Positions 12,435 to 23,469 of a stretch of DNA of 64,000 nucleotides are shown in pieces; the first letter of the stretch is position 1; each line of letters opens with the position of its first letter. A program made the position numbers and the translations under genes. Below the pieces are notes generated by a model. The model did no database searches and was not told the origin of the DNA. It worked only from the letters and a program-made list of their open reading frames with translations. Source of the DNA: Diphasiastrum complanatum (Eukaryota > Streptophyta > Lycopodiopsida > Lycopodiales > Lycopodiaceae); NCBI GenBank assembly GCA_029204225.1, contig CM055101.1, positions 4,370,795-4,434,794 on the forward strand, given 5' to 3'.

Positions 12435-12811
12435 TTGTGCTGATCATCCTCAATATATCAGACACTCAAATCGGCCATGTGTATGAAGCTCAGATCTCCA
12501 AGGAAGTCTGGGACATCTTGAGCACTCTGTACGATGTGTGCGACGTAGCTTCCAAGCTACATCTAAGAAAGATCATTTTCTCCCTCATGATGACCAACGA
12601 AGATTCCCTACAGAGTCACATCAACCAATTCAAGAACCTGTTGAAGCAAATGGCCACTGTTGGATATGTCGTAGATGATCAAGATGCAGTAATGACACTG
12701 CTTTCAAGCTTTCCAAGCTCATACGATAGCTGGGTGATGATCATCATGACACACCCTAAACTGACTCTTTCAACAGTCATGACAATGTTGTTGCAGGTAG
12801 AGACTACGGCA
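12435..12811 (+). pseudogene. Copia family A gag fragment, fused to LTR-B
   Basis: UBN2-type gag: VLIILNISDTQIGHVYEAQ, SKEVWDILSTLYDV, SKLHLRK, the HINQFKNLLKQM segment and LLSSFPSSYDSW. The open frame actually begins inside the LTR (ATG at 12353), so it reads as a 166-codon chimera with a hydrophobic 24-residue start. That start is LTR sequence and not part of gag. Similarity to gag ends at about 12811. Compare gag at 14370-14900 and 50829-51297. Confidence 0.8.
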
Positions 12812-13294
12812 CTGCATGGTAGATTTGAAATGACAGTAGTAGAAGTTATCTGATATGGAGGTTCAGCTCCATGATAGAGATGATAAATGTAACAAACTTC
12901 AAGAGGAAGCCGAAATTCTATTAGTGAGCTGCTTGAAGCAAGGAACACACCACCATCATGGGGACTACACCAACGACTGATAGAACCACACAACCACAAC
13001 AACAAACTGGGGGATTTTTAAAAGGAGATCAAACTTGGATTCCCATAATGCGGCAACCTAGTGTTAAGCGGACAAGAACTGTTGGATTTCTATCCTCTCC
13101 ATCCCTATTCATTAAGCTATTCTAAATCCATGTGGGACACAAAAATACCAGTGGTTATTGCAGTATATCAAAATACGAAATGATAACAACCAAGAAAACA
13201 CCATTATCTTTAGTATATGGGATGTACCTCATATTGCCTATTCAATTTGACGTGCCCATATATCGAATTCAGGAATTCAAAGGAGACATCTCCA
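12812..13294. other. Unassigned sequence
   Basis: Follows the gag fragment after an abrupt loss of similarity. I see no domain, repeat or RNA gene here. Confidence 0.3.
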
Positions 13295-13545
13295 ATAAGG
13301 TAATAAATGAAAGACTTCACATGATATCGCTTTAGAATATTTGAGACAAAAGGATCCGGCTTTTTTAAATAATTGTAGCCAAACCTTCAAAATAGATCAT
13401 TACTTAAGGTTTTTTGTAACATCCAATGATAAGATGTTGAATGTCCAAAAATACTCATAGAAAAGTTGAATAGAGCTGCTAGTTGATTTCTATTATCCAT
13501 TACTATGGATGATATACATAAAATAGGAAGATAAATAGAGTGAAT
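13295..13545. repeat. Dispersed repeat, copy of 29575-29825
   Basis: Both copies contain GAAAGACTTCACATGATATC, GGATCCGGC and CATTACTATGGATG in the same order. Non-coding. In each place it lies just upstream of a different gene fragment (a DGQH-gene-like fragment here, a BPS1 tail at 29838). Confidence 0.65.
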
Positions 13546-13556
13546 AGTTTGAAGGT

Positions 13557-14045
13557 TTGAAAGAATATATTCGTAGTCGTGAGAATCATTTGACAGATAC
13601 GATTTGGATCGCTTATAAAAGAGATGATGTGGTTAAATTTATAGCCAAAACCTTATATAATGTGCAACTGTTATATGGAAGACTCGAGTACTGGTCACTT
13701 ACGAAAAAGATGTACCCTCAAGAAGAAAAGTTCTGCTGCATCAAGTGATTGTTCTGATGCAATTCATGTTATAACTTTGTTCACATACAAACTGAAGCAG
13801 CTAGGACAGTGACAAGCAAAGATGTACCCCATAAAAACAATTAATGATCGATGCAACAATAGAGACTGGTCATTTCTTTTTCAACGTCGAGTGCAAATTT
13901 TTGTATAGATTACAACAACGATGTTGTGTCCATTTGCGCAGTCCCAAATTTTCATATTCAAACTTTAATAGATTTTTGGAAGGAGCACATTACAACAATT
14001 CATCTAGATTTGGAGGACTTGCTTAATCTGAGGATGAGGACATGT
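13557..14045 (+). pseudogene. C-terminal-like fragment of a hypothetical gene, left flank of the copia A block (copy 1)
   Basis: No known domain. Broken frames encode MKEYIRSRENHLTDTIWIAY, then NVQLLYGRLEYWSLTKKMYP, and near the end a frame reading IDFWKEHIT. Copies: 31235-31680, 50270-50470, 63171-63540. I infer that it may be the 3' end of the DGQH-box gene at 42.6 kb, because an 18-bp word from this fragment (13559-13576) also occurs at the broken end of the inverted gene copy (51301-51318). That link is weak. Frameshifts make it non-functional. Confidence 0.4.
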
Positions 14046-14169
14046 GATAAAAAGAATGAGCTTAGAATAGGTTAAGTGTATTCCGATACCAGGTCAAAGA
14101 TCAAATCGATCCATGGTCGATTTTCATTTCGACCTAGAGTCCATATGGTATTATGATCCTTTTCAAAAG

Positions 14170-14294
14170 TGGTTATGGAACTTAAGATGACTATTTCATA
14201 TTTAGAACAACTACTAGGCTATATAAAGAGCATTTGTTCTCGCATATTTCTTTGAAATGGAATGAAGTGAAGTTAGTGAGTTAGTCTATTTTCA
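14170..14294 (+). repeat. 5' terminal repeat of copia A (125 bp, TG...CA)
   Basis: Starts TGGTTATGGA, ends CTATTTTCA, and contains a TATA box (TATATAA, 14220-14226). The same 125-bp unit lies at the 3' end of the element (24275-24390, here lacking the TATA box) and at 31864-31988, 35167-35291, 50661-50781, 60560-60684 (minus) and 63740-63864. It fits a very short LTR, but no TGG-type primer site follows. Confidence 0.55.
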
Positions 14295-14341
14295 TTCTCA
14301 ATTCACTGATAGTTATTACTATCGCTTAGACTAATATCCAC

Positions 14342-15140
14342 CTGGATTTCCAAGGGAAAGCCAGTCCTATCATGGACAAGCTTGATGGAGCCAATCACCA
14401 TCTATAGAAATTTAAGATGAGAACTGTGCTAATGGCTAAGGAATTTTATGATGTTGTTATAGGTGTAGAGGTAAGAAACAAAGCTGACGATGCTGCAATC
14501 TCTCGATGGAAGCTGAAGGATGGCAAAGCCTTTGTGCTGATCATCTTCAATATATCAGACACTCAAATCAGCCATGTGTATGAAGCTCATATCTCCAAGG
14601 AATTCTGGGACATCTTGAGCACTCTGTACGATGTGCGCGACGTAGCTTCCAAGCTACATCTAAGAAAGAACATTTTCTCCCTCAAGATGACCAACGAAGA
14701 TTCCCTACAGAATCACATCAACCAGTTCAAGAACCTGCTATAGCAAATGGCCACTTTTGGATTTGTCATAGATGATCAAGATGTAGTAATGACACTATTT
14801 TCAAGCTTTCCAAGCTCATACGACAGCTGGGTGATGATCATCTTGACACACCCTGAATTGACTCTTTCAAGAGTCATGACAATGTTGTTTTAGGAAGAGA
14901 GCAGAAGGAACAAAGTCTTTGGTTCCTCAAGTGTCGACTCTCATGTCTTATACACCAACAAAGGCTCAACTAAGCAAAAGAAGAAAGGCCCAAAGTAACC
15001 AAAGCTAAATCATGAACCGACACAGCGTCAAGAGCAGTCAAACTAGCCGACAAAAATTAGCTATTCTACACATATTTTGGTGAACCAACCACAAGATCCA
15101 AGATTGTCGCATACTACAAGAAAAGAACAACAACAAGGGG
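14342..15140 (+). pseudogene. Copia A gag remnant, copy 1
   Basis: The N-terminus corresponds to MDSQGKASPIMDKLDG, but the start codon is CTG here (ATG survives only at 50829). A stop (TAG) replaces Trp near 14406. Then KFKMRTVLMAKEFYDVVIG and the UBN2 region (14520-14900). A TAG lies at 14742. A basic region ends in a degenerate zinc knuckle (HKIQDCRILQEKNN) in another frame near 15090-15130. Nucleocapsid plus capsid equivalent of the retrotransposon; non-functional. Confidence 0.8.
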
Positions 15141-15149
15141 CAGTCGAAA

Positions 15150-15405
15150 CAAGTGGCATATGCAGGTACAGAAGCACCACAGTCGATTCAAGAATCGGAT
15201 AATGATGCCTTAATGACTAGCCATCAAAGAACATCCAACGACAGCTCCTGGTTTCTAAACTCTGGAGCCACACAACACATGACTAGCCATATTGGCTATT
15301 TTGAGTCCTATACGCCTTCCAATACCAAACGATATGTTCACCTAGGCAACAATAGCACACAGGCTATCAAAGGTGAAGGTACAGTAAGATCGAAACTTTG
15401 CAAAT
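15150..15405 (+). pseudogene. Copia A protease remnant, copy 1
   Basis: Encodes SSWFLNSGATQHMTSH, the copia aspartic protease signature. The catalytic triad reads NSG in place of DSG, so the Asp is lost. It continues FESYTPSNTKRYVHLGNNS and IKGEGTV, the usual flap region. Ends at a stop at 15405. Usual length is about 85-100 residues, so this part is nearly full length. Confidence 0.85.
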
Positions 15406-15432
15406 GATCAATCTAAGCTACTTTGAAATGTA

Positions 15433-15847
15433 GTGCATCTACCGAATCTATCTACAAATTCGCTCTTTGTTAGCAGAATTACAGATCTAGGACATAAAAT
15501 AGAATTTGAATCTGATGAGTGTAAAGTAGTTGATAAGGAAGACAGGATCCTAGCACTCGGAAAGAGACATGGATACTTGTATAGATTAAGTCATTGTTGT
15601 TCTACCTCTAGTCATGCTCTTAGTACTTCTATTCAAAGAAATAACAGTTTACTTTGGCATTATAGACTTTGTCACCTAAATTATTCTTTTGTACAACAAA
15701 TGTCTAAACAATCTATTGTTGTTGATCTTGACTATCCAGATAGGAAAGTCAAATTATCTACTTGTCAAGAGTGTCTAGTCTGTAAACTGGCCATGAAACC
15801 ATTTAGATCAAGCCATAAGAATGTTTCTAGTGGATTGCTTGGTGTAC
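15433..15847 (+). pseudogene. Copia A GAG-pre-integrase segment, copy 1
   Basis: Encodes MHLPNLSTNSLFVSRITDLG, KRHGYLYRL, LWHYRLCHLNYSFVQQMSKQ and CQECLVCKLAMKPFRSSHK. The HHCC zinc-binding pattern of the integrase N-terminus is visible (H-Y-RLCH...CQECLVCK). It is interrupted at 15847 by the nested insertion. The element resumes at 22682 with integrase core. Confidence 0.85.
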
Positions 15848-17389
15848 TGTTTGTGGGGAAAAAGACCTCTTTTTCAAACTATTTTCGACGAAAAATCGTC
15901 GCCGTGCGCTATTACGTTGACGCAGAACTGCCTAAAAATGACGCATAAATGGCCCATAATGGCCAGTTGCACTGCTACTAAAATACTATTCATTTGTTAA
16001 TTTACGTTGTATGAAAATGTCATTTATGCGGCCTATGCCCCTAGTTTTCGGGTTTGTAGGGACTAGGAGGTGCCAAGTATTTTCGTAGTACTAGTAATTA
16101 AAAACTTGGCCGTGAGCCCATAAAAACTGAAATCATAAATAGGACCCAACTTGACTTTGAAATTGCAAGTTGAGGCCAAGCTAGGTGCTAAAAATGGAAT
16201 TTGGGCCAGTGCCCTATTTTTAGAGTTAGTTTTTGAAAAGTCATAAGGAGGTGCCCCATTTCTTGAAGGGGTGCACCTCCAGCCCATTGAGCCCCTACGT
16301 ATAGGGAGGCGTGTGGGACAACATACCATTGTTCATTGTCATCTTCTTGGAGAGAGAGAGAGTGAAGCTTGGAGAGAAAGGGAAGGAGTAGAAGTTGTTG
16401 TGCTTGGTGTCTCGCATCTCTTCCACTTCCTATTTGTGCTCAATCCACATAGACAAGGAGGAGGAAAGGAGAAGAGGCTGATCTGCCTGGTGCCTTCCAC
16501 TGTAATTTCTTTGTTGGATCTTTACTCTAAATTCTATTCACTTTCATTGCTATTGATCTGTTTTTCATCCTTTAGCATTGTGTTACCACTGTTTGTGGAT
16601 TTGTGAATTTTTTTTTCTGCCATCTCTAACATTTGGTTGCAGATCTTGGAAGGGTGTAGATTGCACTCGGATTGTTGTCATTAATCTTGTCTCTGTAGAG
16701 CTTGCAATTGTGGAAAGCCTTGTTGTTACATTCACAAGGTTCTGTGACTTATTTAAAGATTGTTTGTTATCCAAGAAGGCAGTCATTGCCTTGTTTATTG
16801 TTGATCACTAAGGCTTTCAAAGCTTTGTCAGTAGTTTTGAGGGAAGCCCAATGAACAGAGCCTATTCATTGCTAGTTTTCTGGGAAGTTATTGATTGGTT
16901 TGGGATCCAATACCCTGAGGGCCTGTCAAAAAGCAGAGTACATATCTCTAGTTTTGCTTGAGGCCATTTTTCTGCCTGTCAAAATCATTGGATATTTCCC
17001 TATCTTGTTTACCCTTAAGAAAAAAAAACACACAGGCATAGAGCCCTGAGGGCCTGAATGTTTGAAAGAGCTCTGCTTGTTAATGCCTCTAGAGGCCAAC
17101 TGTGTGCAGTTTCTTTTCAAGGAATGAAGAATCTAGTTACTTGAAACCCATCATTCTTCTGGAATCTATCTTGCAGTCTATAGAGGTACTTCTTTCCTTC
17201 CTGCCAATGGTGAATGCATTCAATGCATCGCTTTCATGTGCCTTTTGAAGATGGCCTACATATTGTGAGAGTATCAGTCTTTGAAGACAACGATGTGTTA
17301 CTGAGCCACTTTCTGCTCTTCCATCTCTTCATCGTTGCCCTGCTGTGGCTGGTTCCTTCTCCCTGTCTATGTTGTGGCTCGTTAGATAG

Positions 17390-18410
17390 TGTAGCGCAGG
17401 CATCCCAAAGGAAGCCGGGAACCACGACTTAGCTTCCCAGCCTTCAACTCTTGCCATCCAAACCCACTTTACATACAAGTAGCCAACGCGCCAACAACGA
17501 TCAGACTTAACCAACTTGAAGTTCCGAAAACCAACATTGAGATCCAGCCTGGTGCCATGCCAGATCGAGGGTCCCGATGTGGGTGACTTCCCTCCAAGCA
17601 AGCCACCCAACATACATCAAACTTAACCAACTCGAAGCTTCGTTACAAACGAGTAACATCCAATCCAGGCAAGCGGTCTGACTTACATCAGACTTAACCA
17701 ACTGAAAGCTTTGTCCCGACAGCATACCGCTGGCACCACGGACCAAATGGTCCCAACGGCATACCGCCGACATCCCGGGATACGACCCTCAGCTATGTGC
17801 CAATTTAAAAATTTTGAAGCGGCCTTACAACTGGCGCTTTTACCGAATATTGAAACCCAGAAGGTAATCAAAGTCAGTTTGAGAAAAATCCCACTTTATT
17901 GATAAATCTGAGAAGGTTACATTTCAAGTGTGTGACCAACCCTAGTCTTTGGGGAGCTCGCATGCCAAGGCGAGTGCCAGGACAACATTCTAGCAAGAGA
18001 GGCTGAGACTTGCTTGGAGCTCGCCCTAAGTCGCAACCCGCACTCCCCTATAGTATTGGTGGGATTTGGCACCCCCCCTCATACCAAGCACTCTACCCAA
18101 GCTGGTAAAGCACATTTTTCTCTCTCTAGAGAGTAATTTTCTCTCTATATATTTTATTGATCCCCAGGCTTCCTTTAATCATGCCTAGATCGTGTGAGGT
18201 GATTGCACATCGATCTGAGGTCTCTGGACTTCGCTAGAACTGATCAAAGATTTTCAGCCATAGGAACTTGGCGCCGGCTGGATTCTGGTCACAGTGGCGC
18301 TGGGAGCGGCGCCAACGTGGGCTGGGAGCAGTAGGGGCGCTGCTGGCGCCGGGGACAATGCTGGCGCCAGTGGCGCCGGAAGTAAAGTTTGTAAAGGTAG
18401 CTTTACAACA
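17390..18410 (-). repeat. 3' LTR of the LARD-like element
   Basis: Longer of the two LTRs. Near its minus-strand start it carries several GGCGCC palindromes (18270-18390), part of which the other LTR also has. Contains CTCTCTAGAGAG (18121-18133) and a nearby TATATATTTTATTG (18145-18160). Confidence 0.85.
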
Positions 18411-18999
18411 TCCACCCCACCTTTATAAAATCTGATGTCCTCATCCGATGTCAGATTAAAGTAAAGGTGTCTCCCAATTAAAAGTAACTATACATCTAAG
18501 CTACTTGGCACAGTACTGAATCTACTGGCCCCTTTTTATTAACATTGAAGCTGGCACACCACAAGTTGGAGGCTCAGATCTTTGTACTGAAAAATTACAT
18601 AACTTAAAATATCTCTTTGTCTGAGAAAAGCGAGATTTTATATCGCTTTCGTAAAATCCAAGAACCTTATTAACTGGTGACAGAGGCCTTTCTTTGAAAT
18701 GTTCACCCCTGTCGCTTCTGACTTTCGACTTTGGAACTCCTTTGAGCTCCTGATTTGTCCTTGATGCACTTTGTGTTGAGCTCCCTAAGATCCAGATTTG
18801 ATCAGTTCCACACAGGTATCAAGGCTCCTTGAGCCAAAGGATTTATCGTTTGATTGCCCACTTTATGGTCCACTCCATGCCTTGTTGCTTCTGCACCTTG
18901 ATTTCTCTCCTTGTCCCAGCCTGATCTTGATACATTTCCTTCTTGGCTCTTTAAGGTAGGCAAAGATTGAGTACTCCGCAATGCACCTCTCACTTAGGT

Positions 19000-19395
19000 T
19001 GAAGTAGCTCTTTGAATCAGCCCAAATGTAACCATTGACCTCGTGGAAAGCCAAAGGGTCGCACCAGTTTGATCCGCATACGAACTATCTCTTCGCGTTT
19101 TGTTTGAAGCACCATGTCCATCACGCAAAACTTGACTTTCACAATTCCATCACTGGTCAGTTGCCTCACAGTCAAAACAAGAAGTGTACATCGAGCTTGG
19201 CTTCAAGTAGTTCTCTTTGAATCAAACACATGCACCCAGAGTTTGCACTAGTCCGATCTCAATACGAACTATCCCTTAGCGTTCGTTTGAAATACCAAGT
19301 CTCTCATGCAAGACTCAACTTTCACAGTTCCTTCATTGATCAGCTGCCTTACACGTGACACAAGCCATTGTACTCATATTTTTCTCATCATTGCT
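19000..19395. repeat. Two imperfect ~200-bp tandem units inside the LARD-like element
   Basis: Two units starting near 19000 and 19205 share AGTAGCTCTTTGAATC-like, ATACGAACTATC and ACTTTCACA-TTCC phrases in the same order. Non-coding. Confidence 0.5.
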
Positions 19396-20254
19396 GGTCC
19401 AAAGAAAGCCTATAACAAGCTTTCCTTCCACAACAAAAACTTGTCAACTTATTAGGTCCAAAGTTCGCCATTCTTCTCGTGTGAGTATGGCTAGGTCACC
19501 TTGAATTTGCCCCCATTCTGATCAACTTTCATTCAAAATTTGCCCCAGGAGAGAGGTGTGTGTGACAGTTCCCCTCCACTTATAAAATTAGCTGATCGGA
19601 CTTAGAGTAGAGTTCTTCGGACAAAAAGCCTTTCCAACACTTTGCTTCCCATCTGCTAGGATTATGGCTCGATCTAACTTGTTGCCAATTTCTGAAGAGG
19701 ATCCTAGTCTTTCCCCTTTAAGGAAAAACCCAACTGATACTGGATATCACCCATGCTCAGTGAGTTTCAGCTCCGAAGGTGGCCGTCCCAAAATGAAGAC
19801 CAACTACTCCATGGAAGATCTCCCCTGAAATTGCCCTTTCCAACTTTTGACTTCCTGCTTGCGTCTGGTAGGCGTTGTCGCAAATGAAACTAACCCAAGA
19901 AATAGGTTAGCCATCCATCCTTTACAAACATTGAGTCATTTCGTTGCCGTTCACGTGCGAGTACTTGAACTGCAAATCCGCCCCACAGATTTTGTAGTCC
20001 TCTTCGTTTGATGGTATCAGCCTTCAAAAGAAAGGTTCCTTCTCGAGCCATCAGTTCCTTGTATCACAAGCAATCATGCAAACCAGGCAAAGCACGAGTA
20101 CTAAGACTCACCACGAATACATACAAGTAAGACACTCAGGTAGGTTTACTAACAAGTAACAAAGACAAGGTCCCCCTTTGAGATGGTCCTGCCAACGGAC
20201 CTTTGCCTGGCCGTGCCCATACAAATCGATCACAGAATCAGCCCACATAGGACA

Positions 20255-20930
20255 CCCCTCCAACTATCCGTGCTTTCACCATTAAGCAGCACATTGCCTC
20301 AGTCACACCCCACCACTTTTTGGTTGATAGCCCTTATATCTAAACGATCGGCAGCATACCCCCAAATCGTGGACGCACCCGTGTTTTCACCGTTAGGCAG
20401 CACATTTCCTCAGTAACGCCCCCACCAAATTTGGTCGATAGCCCTTCTAGCTAAACGAATGGCAGCTATCCTTGAATATACCACCCCCGTGGACGCACCT
20501 GTGCTTTCACCGTTAGGCAACACATTGCCTCAGTAACGCCCCCACTAAATCTAGTTGATAGCCCTTATAGCTAAACGATCGGCAGCATACCACCCAAATT
20601 GTGGATGCACCCGTGCTTTCACTGTTAGGCAGCACATTGCCTTAGTAACGCCCCCACCAAATTTGGTCGATAGCCCATATAGCTAAACGAAGGGTGGCTA
20701 TCGCGAATATGTCACCTCGCACCCCACAAGGCACAGACCGTGCTTACACCAACCTAATGGCAGCACATTGCCTCATCTGTCCTATGTGCAAACGGCGCCG
20801 GGCCCGAACCACGGAAATTGACCGTGCTTACACCTCAAGGGCAGCACCTTGACTCATCAACCCCCGTTCTGCCGACCACCCCGACTGTGGACGCACCCGT
20901 GCTTACACTGTGGGCAGCACCTTGCACAAC
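20255..20930. repeat. About seven tandem ~115-bp units inside the LARD-like element
   Basis: GTGCTTTCACCGTTAGGCAG and variants recur near 20270, 20383, 20503, 20617, 20743, 20829 and 20897, followed by CACATTGCCTCAGTAACGCC in the better copies. The array ends about 70 bp from the primer-binding site, so it lies in the 5' leader on the minus strand. Each unit carries GTGCT...AGCAC, which could form a small stem. Confidence 0.75.
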
Positions 20931-20996
20931 AGTTGTCTTGATGAACCCCAAACAGTGGCCATTTCCTTGAGATCCACGTAGCTGACCGACCAGTCA

Positions 20997-21008
20997 GCTC
21001 TGATACCA
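20997..21008 (-). other. Primer-binding site (tRNA-iMet type)
   Basis: Plus strand reads GCTCTGATACCA, the reverse complement of TGGTATCAGAGC, two bases from the right LTR (21011). It sets the orientation of the LARD-like element. Confidence 0.9.
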
Positions 21009-21010
21009 CA

Positions 21011-21665
21011 TGTAGCGCAGGCATCCCAAAGGGAGCCGGGAACCACGACTTAGCTTCCTTGCCTTCAACTCTTGCCATCCAAACCCACTTGACATACAAG
21101 CAGCCAACTCGCCAACAACGATTAGACTTAACCAACTTGAAGTTCCGAAAACCAACATTGAGATCCAACCTGGCGCCATGCCAGATCGGGGGTCCCGATG
21201 TGGGTGGGTTTGAGGAAAATCCTACTTTATTGATAAATCTAAGAAGGTTACATTTCAAGTGTGTGACCGACCCTAGTCTCCAAGGGGCTAGCATGCCAAG
21301 GCGAGTGCCAGGACAACATTCCAGCAAGGGAGGCTGAGACTTGGTTGGAGCTCGCCCTGAGTCGCAACCCGCACCCCCCCCTCAAACCAAGCACTCTACC
21401 TAGGCTGGTAAAGCACGTTTTTCTCTCTTTAGAAAGTCATTTTCTCTCTCTAGATTTTATTGATCCCCAGGCTTCCTTTAATCATGCCTAGATCGTGTGA
21501 GGTGATTGCACATCGATCTGAGCTCTCTGGACTTCGCTAGAACCGATCAAAGATTTTCAGCCATAGGAACTTGGCGCCAGTAGCAGCAGGGGCGCTGCTG
21601 GCGCCAGGGATGATGCTGGCGCCAGCAGCGCCGGAAGTAAAGCTTGTAAAGGTAGCTTTACAACA
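21011..21665 (-). repeat. 5' LTR of the LARD-like element
   Basis: Matches 17390-17580 and 17880-18410 with a gap of about 300 bp. Ends in TTTACAACA, followed directly by the target duplication GATAG. Confidence 0.88.
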
Positions 21666-22681
21666 GATAGCCGTGATGTAACTCCTCACCCTGCCCATTT
21701 CCCATCTGTGAAGGAGAGGCCATCACTGTGCTCATCCCTCAGCCTATTCCCGCTCCCTCCTCCGATCTGCCTACATGCCATCAGATTCGTTTCTTTCCCT
21801 CTTGCAAACTCCCTCACCTAACCGCAACCCTGCTCCAGTAGACCTTCTTCTCCTCTTGCTGCCTGGCTGCGTGGTTTCCTTGCTTGTTTGGCTCGCTCTC
21901 CCTCTGGCCACGTTAACCTGCCTGGCCGCGTGGTTTCCCTGCTGCTGCGATCCTGCCTCCGGTTCCTAACCTACCTAGCCCTGCTTATACTTCATCGCTG
22001 TCGTGGTTGCTCCGTGCCCTACGGCTCCTAATTCCTATAACCAAGAATCAATGCCTCTGAGGTATAAGAAGTGTATTGTGGAGGGAACCCAGGTTCAAAT
22101 GCCAACTATTGTTATTTGTGATTATAGCATTGGAGACTTGAAAGCCTAACTTCTGTTATTGAGATGGACCGACCTTCTACTATGAGACTCATTTGTAGTG
22201 TGAGAATGTTTGACTGTTTCATCTAGTCAAGCCAAACCTGAAGTCTTGCACTCCCTTGAAGATGTTTATGTATGGGTTTGGTGTTTAGGTCACTAATATC
22301 CAAGAAAAGCTATTCATCCAAGTGCTATATTTATGAGCCATGGACACGAATTTGCTCATATGCTATTTAAGCATATGTCAAGCGGTATAGACTTTGAATG
22401 TGAGTGCCCTAGCAAGTGATATACTCCTCATCACCTATTGTTGTCCGACTCTTGAGCCTATGAGCCCATTACAATGGCTATTCATCTTTTTGTTGAGCAA
22501 TGCTGAATCTCTAAGCAAATGAAGAATAGAGTTGTGCTCTTCTAAACCATTCTTAGACTCTTGCTCATAAGTCGACTCCATAACCCAATGGAGCTTGAGC
22601 TATAATTGTGGTATAGAACGACTTCCGTTAGCAATTTCCTTAGATTGGCAGTCTATTTGGGGGTCGTTTTATAATCTTTCA

Positions 22682-23300
22682 TGTACTTTATCAAGAAGAA
22701 GTCAAAAGCTTTCAATTGTTTCAGAATCTTCAAGGAGCATGCAAAGAAAGAAATTGGCAGACAAATCAAAGCCCTGAGGTCCAATAATGGTGGAGAGTAC
22801 ATCTCTACTAAGTTCAAGGAGTATTCCTAGAGCCAAGGCATTGAACAACAATTTATCACTCCTTATTTGCCTCAATCTAATGGCTTAGTCGAGAGGAAGA
22901 ATCGTACCCTGGTCGAGGCAGCAAAATGTATGCTGGCACATGAATCTTTGTCGAAGAGCTTCTGGGTTGAAGCTCTCCCCACTACAGCCGATGTTCAAAA
23001 CAAATGTTCGACTAAGGCCCTCGTAGGCAAAACACCACATGAGGTTTGGACAGGTTCTAAGGCTTCAATGAAGAACCTTCGAGTGTTCGGATGCATCACC
23101 TATGCGCAGATCCCAAAGGAGACGAGGAAGAAATTCAACTTCCAAGGTCTCAAGACCATCCTTATTGGATACACTTCATCTGACCAAGCTATACGATTTT
23201 ATTCAGTAGGGATACAGTCTTTATCGAGGATCAGTTTGACGATTTCAAAGGAAAATGCAAAGTTCCATGCAAACCTTTGATGCCTCTGCCTCCGATACGA
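22682..23300 (+). pseudogene. Copia A integrase remnant, copy 1 (right of insertion)
   Basis: Resumes at VYFIKKKSKAFNCF, then IGRQIKALRSNNGGEY (second catalytic Asp changed to Asn) and a stop near 22828. The open frame 22867-23280 has LPQSNGLVERKNRTL (Glu kept; Pro-Tyr-Ser usually precedes), SFWVEA, TPHEVWTGSKAS and VFGCITYAQ. The first catalytic Asp was already absent through the deletion shared by all family A copies. Inactive. Confidence 0.85.
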
Positions 23301-23469
23301 CAATTCGAGTCTCGGGCTCAAGTGTGCCTATAGTCGATGGACTACCCGACAATGAGTCAGACAAAGAAGTTGTTGTTACTCAGCAACAACAAATCCAAGG
23401 ATTGGCAGCCAACGGCACCTCCTCCAAGAAGATCAAACCGAGTGCGCACACAGCCCACAGAGTACATTC

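Larger units (their letters stand above)
17390..21665 (-). mobile_element. Complete non-coding LTR retrotransposon (LARD-like), minus strand
   Basis: LTRs 17390-18410 (1021 bp) and 21011-21665 (655 bp) start TGTAGCGCAGGC and end GCTTTACAACA. They are flanked by GATAG on both sides (17385-17389; 21666-21670), a 5-bp target duplication. The reverse complement of TGGTATCAGAGC lies at 20997-21008 beside the right LTR. A purine tract (AGGTGGGGTGGA on the minus strand, 18411-18422) lies beside the left LTR. Both show that the element runs on the minus strand. The 2.6-kb interior has no gag or pol, so it must have moved with proteins from another element. The right LTR lacks about 300 bp present in the left one (17580-17880). 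Confidence 0.9.
15848..22681. mobile_element. 6.8-kb insertion into copia A, with 5-bp target duplication
   Basis: The copia sequence stops at TGTAC (15843-15847) and resumes with TGTAC (22682-22686). The inserted DNA begins TGTTTGTGGG and ends ATCTTTCA. This fits a TG...CA element with a 5-bp duplication; a 6-bp reading (TGTACT) is also possible. No matching terminal repeats or reverse transcriptase were found in it. Its own part (15848-17384 and 21671-22681, about 2.5 kb) has no gene I recognise. The rest is the nested LTR element at 17390. Confidence 0.55.

Noticed and set aside
22060-22140. B-box-like GGTTCAAATGCC, possible SINE or tRNA
   Set aside because: No fitting A box and no cloverleaf could be drawn.
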